Source: Hoplostethus atlanticus (lineage: Eukaryota > Chordata > Actinopteri > Trachichthyiformes > Trachichthyidae). Taken from it: 64,000 nucleotides of DNA. The DNA lies in NCBI GenBank assembly GCA_034670405.1, contig JAXDDX010000141.1, forward strand, positions 350,001-414,000, given 5' to 3'. The notes below the pieces were generated by a model. The model made no database searches and was not told the origin of the DNA. It saw only the letters and a program-made list of their open reading frames with translations. Positions within the stretch are counted from its first letter, which is position 1, and every line of letters starts with the position of its first letter. A program made the translations under genes and the position numbers. Shown here piece after piece: positions 57,000 through 64,000 of the stretch.

Positions 57000-58110
57000 T
57001 ACAGTTTTTTTCGATTGCTTTGACTCAATTTGCACAACAGAGTTTCAATGTGCAAAACTCAAAATGCAAAGTGCCAAACTGACTTTCAAAATTCATACTC
57101 TAAGACACTGCATCCTATGCTGACATACAAAGTGCAAAACTCTAAATCATCTGCTCCATCCTCAGAGTACAGCCACCTAACATTACAACAATGTTCAAAT
57201 GCTTATTACTACAAAGCAGATCACTGAATCAATTCAACAGGCGTTTGTTGTCATGTCCCATCACTTCCAGCAACCTTGCCCAGGTTAGTAGCATTGCAAC
57301 ACAATGGATAATCTCTTCACCACTACATAAAAGGCTGCTTAGAAACCTGAATGGCAGTTTCTGATAACATGTAGCAGGCTGATGAGGTTGGCAATGAAGG
57401 ACGGGGTCGTCGATGGGGTCGCGGTCATGGCCAAGCAGTCAGAAGGCATGCAGTTGTGTCAAATAAAATTTGAGAGGTCTAGGAAGAAAATTTTACCAAC
57501 GCTGCCTTGCAAATGAAGATATCAGATATCAGAGGCAAAATGCTGCTTAAGCACTGAAATGCATTTATGTTTGTTTTGTTTTTTTTTACTGTAAAGTTTT
57601 TTGTTACTGTAACTGTTGTTTTTGTTTTTACTGTAAAATACAGTTGAGTTTATTGCATTACTGTATGATTTATTTCATATACAGTAATCTACTGTAATCT
57701 AATATTTTGTTTGTCTTACATAAAAACACAAGCTATATATATATATATACCTCAGTCTATCACAAGGGATCACAGGGGATGCTTGCTGTACTTCATTTTA
57801 ATTACTTATGAGGAAATGACCCTTGCATAGTCTTTTTTGATGACAATTATTTAGTGTTTGACAGCATTATTTGATAATGGCCATTGTATTTGAAAATGCA
57901 CCAATAATTAAACTTCAACGATGAACATATTCAATGTTCTGGTGCTATGATAAACTTTTGCATATTCTCTCATTTGACACTGGTATTTATATTTTGCATG
58001 CTATATTAGATTTTGAGCCCAAAATGAGCAGTATAGCATTCTGTGTTAAGAGTTTTGCAAATTGAAACTCTGTTGTGCAAATTGAGTCAAAGCAATCGGA
58101 AAAAACTGTA
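57000..58110. mobile_element. Tc1/mariner-type DNA element, internally deleted, 59-bp inverted ends
   Basis: The body 57002-58108 (1107 bp) is flanked by TA on both sides. The left arm (57002-57060) starts cagtttttttcgattgcttt and the right arm (58050-58108) is its reverse complement with 57 of 59 positions equal. Inside, 57378-57480 reads ADEVGNEGRGRRWGRGHGQ then stops: a Gly/Arg-rich stretch like the N-terminus of a fish Tc1-like transposase, with most of the enzyme gone. The near-identical arms argue for recent transposition by an enzyme supplied in trans. Confidence 0.85.
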
Positions 58111-58112
58111 GT

Positions 58113-58407
58113 ACCTGCACTATGCAACGCTATGTGATGTAGTCGTTGGCGGCCCCAAGTGGCAGCGAGAGGTAACTGTTTGTATTTTTGAAGACTTCAC
58201 TACCCTTTCTGTAGCGATAGCCGAGACGCTAGCTCGCTCACTGCTGGAGCTGTGTGTTTTCAGCTCAATACGTCACTTCCTGTGCTGGGAGAAAACTCTC
58301 CCGCCAGTGTACCTACCGACTCCAAAACATCATTGTCACTAGTCACTTCATGAACTAGACTGATAAGGCGCTTGTATTTTTACATTAAAAAGTTACATAA
58401 TGCAGCT
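58113..58407 (+). mobile_element. Dispersed repeat 'D', copy 2, abutting the Tc1-like element
   Basis: The left end ctgcactatgcaac and the right end gttacataatgcagct are inverted repeats, with TTAA after the right end (58408-58411). It shares the internal order of copy 1 at 706-1170: 'ggcagcgagaggtaactg', 'cacttcctgtg', 'accgactcc'/'accgacacc'. The Tc1-like element sits exactly at its left edge, where the TTAA should be. Confidence 0.75.
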
Positions 58408-58411
58408 TTAA

Positions 58412-60180
58412 ATGTAATTATATTGCAAATGACATACACTGGCTTTACATGCATCCACACGACAATTGCAGTCTGGTGTAGTTTTTTGACGCCAGTGTAG
58501 TTCTTTATTGAGGCTTTTAAGCAATGTTTTAGGCGATGAAATGGATTGGATTGCGTCTGTTGGACATCTCTGTATGTGTGTGAGTTCACATGGGTGTGGA
58601 ATGCGTGTTTTTGTCTGTGCATCTTTGTTCGAGTGTGTATGTGAGTTTGTGTGTGTGCATGAACATGTGATTTCTTTGTTTTGTTTTGCCTTTGAAGGTC
58701 TGGATTAGAATTTCCTATTTCAAACTCTAGCACTCTAAAACTCTCTCAAAGACTCCTGCACACGGCTAACTGTATCCTCAGGTGTGTGCACAAGGCGTAT
58801 TCCAAAACTCTCAACTGAAAGGTAATTTCAAAATCTCTCAGATATAGTTGTTTTTTTCCCCAAGACCTCAGGTGGATAGCATCATTTCTAAACCCTTACC
58901 TGTCGGATATGATTTTGAAATCCCTCAAATTGAAAGTATTTTTCAAGCAATAGTCCTTGCCTGCCAAAATTTGACTGCACCGCATTTTATTCCAAAACTG
59001 AAATTAATATATTTATATTTTTCATTCCCAAAAATTTTTATATATGGTATTTAATTTCCACCCAGCATTTTTGTTCTTGTACTAGGTCCTAGAGCTTTGG
59101 CGACTTTTCCCTTAAGCCCCATACATTATCGCGGAGGAGCAGAAAGTAGTGGGCTGATGTTGTATCTTCTGTTTATAGATCTTTTTGCGGAGTCTATCTC
59201 TAAAACAAATGTTCTGTGGTTTACCTTCCTCTGCCTCGCATCTCTATCTTGCTCTCCCTCCTCCTCTCATTTTTTCGTTTCAAGATTTATCGCTCTGCAA
59301 GCCGGAAGCCGGGAGGTCCATGCTTAGCTCTCCCCCTCTTTCTCACCCTCTATGTTTCTGTCACTTTCTATGCCTCCCCTCTTCCCCCTCTCCTCTCTCA
59401 ACCCCCCCCCCATCTTTCCCGCCTCCTGTGTCAATCCATTCTTGGGCTATCAGCCTAGCAGGAAGAGCGATGGGACTTGGTGGCCCAGTGGTGCCTGTAA
59501 CCCAAACAACACTTCCTGGCCACCCACTAGAAGATTTGTCCATGTTTTGCAAAAAACCTTGTATCTCCAAACAGGCAACTTTTCAGGAATTGAGAAAAAC
59601 TCATGGATTTTCTCTACTGATCCTCATGCAATTTTGACATTTTACAATTCGTTTTCAAGTGGTTTGGCTTGTTCACAGGGTCACAGTATGTTTTCTATGT
59701 GTGGAAGGTACTGTCAGTTTTTAGTTAGGGTGAAAAAAAACGGAGATAGAAGGTTTCTACAGGATTCTGCAACGCGAGGAGGGAGGCTGTGTGCGTTTAG
59801 ATGAAATATGAAGAGATAGCCTGGAAGGCGTGAAAAGACAGTGAATTATTTTTCATCAAGCAGGAGAGCTGGATTAATGGTTTAGATTGTTTTAAGTTGG
59901 CGTCTGGAGAATTGCAAATAGCACACACCTGGTGCTTGTTGTGCTGAAACAGAAGCTTAGACGCAAATATAACAAACACGAGCACACGCACGCACACACA
60001 CACCACAGTGAATGCTTGCTTGCACATGCCCAAAAAAAAAATCACATGTATTAACAGACCCCTATGCAGGATCACACACACACACCTCGAATCCACAAAG
60101 CACACGATTAGTTCCCTGGTCACATTTTGTCTTCCCAAAAAATCTTTTCCATTGCAATGCATGTTTTTGGACTCCATCAG
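58412..60180. other. Unassigned intronic sequence
   Basis: TG-rich but not pure near 58570-58670, pyrimidine-rich 59225-59430, C-run 59402-59411. No gene, element or RNA supported. Confidence 0.5.
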
Positions 60181-60184
60181 TCCT

Positions 60185-60460
60185 AGTTTGCAGCTTTCAA
60201 CTTTGTTAATTATGACATGCTCCAGGACCATTCATACAATCGTGTTGCAATCTGCAGTGCCGCTCTTAACTGGTTTTGCTCATGCCTAACGGATTTTAAT
60301 TTGTTAATCTGGATCGTAGTACATCTGCCTGTTCCGAGGTCTATTTTTGGTGTCCCCCAGGGTTCAGTTCTAGGTCCTCTTTCATTCTCGATCTATATGT
60401 TCCCTCTTTCTAATATTATCTGCAATTACAATGTGCTCTTTCTGTTATGGAAAATAATAA
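60185..60460 (+). mobile_element. L2-type LINE reverse transcriptase, 5' piece
   Basis: Translation shows [11 protein letters not shown] (canonical LNWFRSYLTDR) and [20 protein letters not shown] (RT motif 4). It stops just before the expected YADD box. Continues after an interruption at 61135. Diverged and inactive. Confidence 0.8.
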
Positions 60461-60580
60461 TGTAAGTGTGTTTTTAATGTGTATGTATAAGTGTGGTCAC
60501 AGTCAGTGGAAAACTACTGAGATCAGAGCAATGTGTGTATGTTCTTTACTTGGGAAATCTCAAAGATGAGTAGATCTTGG

Positions 60581-60988
60581 TGTCATGATGACTGGACTGT
60601 GCATGATTGTTTAACTGACCTTCAGACCAGAAAGGAGGGGAAGACACATGTGTACATTAGAGATATCATACTGACTTAATCATATTAACATAATGACATG
60701 TCTATGTAACATGGAGTTTGTACCTGCTCTGTCAATAGTCTAGTCTCAGGATTGTCCTAGAAAGACTCCATTACTGAAGGAGATTTGCAACATCCCATAA
60801 CATGTGTATAAATGTATCTGAGGAACTGAATTCGGCAGCTCATTCTGCATACACCTCGGTGTGTGTGGTTTGAGCTCTGCTTGCAAGCAATAAAGGCCTA
60901 AGAGACGTAAGTCTCTGACGAATATTGTGTTTTATTGAGCTGATCTCAACAACTAGACAAAGTGCAATTGACTTAAATTTCCATGACA
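60581..60988 (+). mobile_element. LTR-like segment, probable solo LTR (ERV/LTR-retrotransposon type)
   Basis: The ends tgtcatg / catgaca are inverted. A TATA box-like gtataaatg lies near 60806 and aataaag near 60888, the spacing expected of promoter and polyadenylation signals in an LTR. It falls between the two halves of the LINE, so it is an insertion or lies within one. The 5-bp flanks (cttgg, ctttc) do not match, so the boundaries are uncertain. No internal retroviral sequence. Fossil. Confidence 0.5.
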
Positions 60989-61134
60989 CTTTCACACTCA
61001 CGCAGATGACAACTTATCATTGAAATAAAACCTGGTGATGCAACACAACTAAATAAACGTAAATCATGCATGTAAGATGGACATTGAAACGCTCATTTTA
61101 GGACATAACCTGTAAAGAATTCAGTAATCAGTCT

Positions 61135-61660
61135 CTAAATTTCATCAGCTGTTACTGCATAGAATACGGTCCTAGTGCTTGTGGTTTATCTTCAATCCAG
61201 ACCTCACCTTTGATAATCACATCAAGGTACTTCACCAAACTATCCACTCTTATGTTTCCTCCCGAATTGACGACTGCAATGCATTACTCTCTGGCTCTCC
61301 AACTTCACACTTTTATCTAATATCCAATATCATATCCAACTTATTCAAAACATAACACAGGGAGCATTTTACCCTGGTTGTAGTCTCTCTTCGCTGGCTC
61401 CCTGTAAATGCAGCTATTAATTATAAAGTCCCACTTGTAATTTAAAAAGGTATTACATGGCCTTGGTCTCAATACTTATTACTTATTTACTTTCTCCCAA
61501 GCATAATCAGAGAATCAGAGACAGTCTCAGTATTAAAGTCCACAGTAAAGATTATGTACTTTATCACTGCCTACAAGCTGCTTGATTCCCACTTTATCAG
61601 CCATTGCTTTCTCTTTTTACTTCCCTGCAATCTCTCACTCACTTACTCCAGCACACTGCA
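61135..61660 (+). mobile_element. L2-type LINE reverse transcriptase, 3' piece
   Basis: Blocks recognised: LGVVFNPDLTFDNHIK-like at about 61163-61225, YVSSRIDDCNALLSGSP (canonical FVSSRIDYCNALLSGLP) at about 61250-61300, and LAPCKCSY near the LHWLPV position. Frame changes lie between. It resumes the LINE begun at 60185, with the YADD region missing. A (CA)n microsatellite follows. Confidence 0.8.
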
Positions 61661-61685
61661 CTGGTATTGCCTGGTGCTCTTCTAT

Positions 61686-61686
<1 letters not shown>

Positions 61687-61750
<64 letters not shown>
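61687..61750. repeat. (CA)32 microsatellite
   Basis: 64 uninterrupted bases of CA, the longest CA run in the window. Confidence 0.98.
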
Positions 61751-61754
<4 letters not shown>

Positions 61755-61755
<1 letters not shown>

Positions 61756-62390
61756 AAACGCGCTTGCCAAAATTCTTGTGATGTACTTCTATCTGTTGTT
61801 TCTATCTATTTTCAATACAACACTTTCTGCTGATTCTTGTTAAAAGTAGTCTATAAATTACCTCACTTGACTGGCTCGGTCTCAGGGTCATGGGCCAAAT
61901 TTCTGCATTGGAGTTGGGCGTGGGGTCGGGGGGGGGGGACGGGGGGGGGATCTCTAATTGGATTAATTAGATCTCAAAATTGGAGACACAAGGTTTCTAG
62001 AGGTCAGTGACGGCACGGCTAAATGGATGATGAGGCCCTTGGACGCACATGAAGACCCTTGAAGAGATTAAATTCAAGTACCCGGAGAGTTAGCTCACGA
62101 GCAACACTTGTTTATTTTGCTCTTGTTATACGGCCGTGGGGACCGAAAACAACAAATTAGTGCGGCACACCAACAAACACATCACTTATTTAATAGCCCT
62201 TGCTAATTAGCTGAATTAAAGTCGAGGGCAGAATGGGGGGGGGCACCGCAGGCACTTTATCACACACTGTTTGATTAGTATTCTCTTTCAGCGCGGGCTA
62301 TATACTGTGTACTTGTCTTCGCCAATAAATTTAAACAACTCTAGATGTCTCAACTCCCCTTCTGTCTGACTTCTCTCTCTACCGTGTGTT
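61755..62390. other. Unassigned sequence, TAATT-rich
   Basis: G-runs at 61927-61950. Several TAATTA/ATTAG-type homeodomain core motifs (61956-61970, 62152-62158, 62200-62215). Regulatory role is speculative. Confidence 0.4.
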
Positions 62391-62393
62391 GCT

Positions 62394-62437
<44 letters not shown>
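62394..62437. repeat. (CT)n microsatellite
   Basis: About 22 CT units. Confidence 0.96.
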
Positions 62438-62441
<4 letters not shown>

Positions 62442-62574
62442 TTATGCCCCTGCCTCGCCCTCGTTTTTCTCTCTTTCTGCTTTCTCTAGTACCGTCCAAT
62501 CGTCCGTCAACAATGAGACTCTTCACAGGCAAGACGAACCGCCGAAAGCCCGATGGATGAATGCAATCAGATAG

Positions 62575-62995
62575 GTAGACAGGCAGCCAGACACTCAGAC
62601 TGAGCGGCCGGTAGACAGGCAGAAGGACATTAGCTGAAGGGTGTCAGACGGGCAGGAAAGACGAAAGCTCTTATTAGATTGATGGCTAAAAGCAATGATT
62701 CAATGGAGTCGCTCGTGAAGCACGGGGTCCCATGGCTTTTCAGATGGATACTGTAGATAATTAGAGGCTGTGAGACAGGCAATCAGCGATAAACAGGAGA
62801 GCCCAGAGCCCTTATCAGAGCGGCGGCTAAAGAAATGAGCCAATCATATCTCTTGTGACCCTCGAGTTCACAGCTATTTACATAGAAAGTCCAGACAAAG
62901 TCCGAGAGTGAGACAGGCAGTGAGACAGGCAAAGCTGAAAGCTGCTATTAGGACCCATCTGTACTGGGTGGCTGGCGGCTGCAATGATGAGCCGC
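62575..62995 (+). repeat. Decayed ~150-bp tandem repeat, three units
   Basis: Each unit has 'agacaggca', then 'agctcttattaga / agcccttatcaga / agctgctattagga', then 'ggctaaaagcaatgattcaat / ggctaaagaaatgagccaat / ggctgcaatgatgagcc'. Starts at about 62612, 62773 and 62919. Strongly diverged between units, so old. Confidence 0.65.
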
Positions 62996-62999
62996 CAGT

Positions 63000-64000
63000 C
63001 CACAGCTTATTATTACCTGACTAATTGCATTGGCTACCCCGGGCTGTCGGCCCTGCGCCTGTATTGATAATCAAAGTGAAATTAAACTATTAACTGAATT
63101 AATGGCACCGCTGTGTATGTTGTCATGTCAGCGAGGGAGAGAGAGAGGGAGAGAGAGGGAGAGAGAGAGAGTGATGTGTGTGTCTGTGGGGATTTACGAA
63201 GCTGAACACCAAAGCCAGATCATCAATACGGAGAGGAACAGGGAGTAAACATCAAACAAATGATGTATGCATCATGGGAAATGTGGGAAAATTGTTTATT
63301 CAATATATATTTTTTGCAGTTTCCACCTTTGTCATAAATTCACAAACCTCACGTTATCTTTCTGTCTGTCTCGGTACGTTCTGCTGCTGCTGATACCACT
63401 GCTGCGGGAATCCAGACTTTTTGCACATTTTCATTCATTAATTTCTATATAATATGTCTGATTGTTGGAATTATTGGTTGAGTTTGTTTATATAATCCCC
63501 CCCGGTTTCCTGTGTCCGATTTTTCTTTTACTATTACTACTGCTATTACTATTGCTGCTCAATAAAATCTACTCTATCTGCTAACGCAAATGTAGACAGA
63601 AGGTGCAAGACTCTTTCACAGACCTTGAGTGACCTGCCAGCCAAATATGCTCTCCTTAGGACTGCAGCTGTGAAGAAAAACTGGTGACATGAAACAAAAA
63701 GATATATAACTATTCAAAAAAGTCAGAAGTAGAACTCGTAAAAGGTTAAATAACTAGAGACAGGAAAAATATGTTTTGGACTTTTGATTGAAATCGAAAC
63801 AATTATCGTGTTATTAAGTTATTAGGTTACAAGCATCAAACAGATGTCAGAGATAAATGAGTAAACATCACATAAACAACCTGTATAATTACAAGAACAA
63901 CTACGACGGGGGAGATAGTTATTCATGTATGGATGTATGAATTTCCAATTGTATTTTGTTTTCATGTAGACCATAATAATGCCTTTTGGGTTTGATCATC
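63000..64000. other. Unassigned sequence with a short (GA)n tract
   Basis: (GA)n at 63133-63172 with breaks. AT-rich after 63700. No gene. Confidence 0.5.

Larger units (their letters stand above)
38670..64000 (+). other. sgcz: sgcz intron, 5' part (downstream of the exon)
   Basis: Follows the donor at 38670. The next expected exon should encode a stretch with NVTVNA-like residues; I did not find it, so the intron probably runs past the window end, at least 25 kb. A diverged exon could have been missed by eye. Confidence 0.65.

Overview
This window is vertebrate, almost certainly teleost fish, genomic DNA. It is packed with long (CA/TG)n, (CT/GA)n and CCTCT microsatellites. Its dispersed repeats are typical of fish: L2-clade LINEs with two kinds of 3' tail, an L1/Tx1 LINE, tRNA-headed SINEs, hAT-like and Tc1-like DNA elements, palindromic MITEs, a Ty3/Gypsy fossil and solo LTRs. 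No bacterial features, rRNA genes, free-standing tRNA genes or CRISPR arrays were seen. All calls were made by eye; no search was run.

The one host coding feature I can support is a single 102-bp exon at 38568-38669 on the + strand. It has a clean acceptor and donor and encodes 34 residues that I recognise as zeta-sarcoglycan (sgcz): the start of the extracellular region, just after the membrane helix, with [12 protein letters not shown] as the telling stretch. The rest of the window is therefore read as parts of two very large sgcz introns, at least 38 kb upstream and 25 kb downstream, which fits the huge size of SGCZ in other vertebrates. The exon sits between a pure (TC)23 acceptor tract and several hundred bases of UG-rich sequence after the donor.

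Layout. 0-6.7 kb: a G-rich 21-bp minisatellite, a TTAA-flanked dispersed repeat and microsatellites. 7.9-9.0 kb: a pyrimidine-rich block facing a purine-rich block. 10-14.5 kb: a SINE, a 33-bp minisatellite, a palindromic MITE, then a nested stack (hAT-like element containing repeat C, which contains a solo LTR). 18.9-24.5 kb: two L2 fragments, inverted copies of repeats B and C, and a second hAT-like element. 25.5 kb: a CpG-rich block. 29.5-30.6 kb: an L1/Tx1 LINE. 31-36 kb: very long (CT)n and (GA)n tracts. 36.4-38.1 kb: a 23-bp minisatellite and an L2 tail inserted into a local duplication. 38.5-39.5 kb: the sgcz exon and its UG-rich flank. 40.4-41.0 kb: a solo LTR inside a third copy of C. 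47.5-49.3 kb: a Gypsy fossil with integrase ahead of reverse transcriptase (Gmr1-like). 53-55.8 kb: an LTR piece and decayed tandem repeats. 57.0-58.4 kb: a young Tc1-like deletion derivative abutting a second TTAA-type repeat copy. 60.2-61.7 kb: a LINE split by an LTR-like insert. 62.4-64 kb: microsatellites and a decayed ~150-bp tandem repeat.

I found no gene cluster or multi-gene system here. The most informative biology is the splice context of the sgcz exon and the nested, datable transposon history of the introns.
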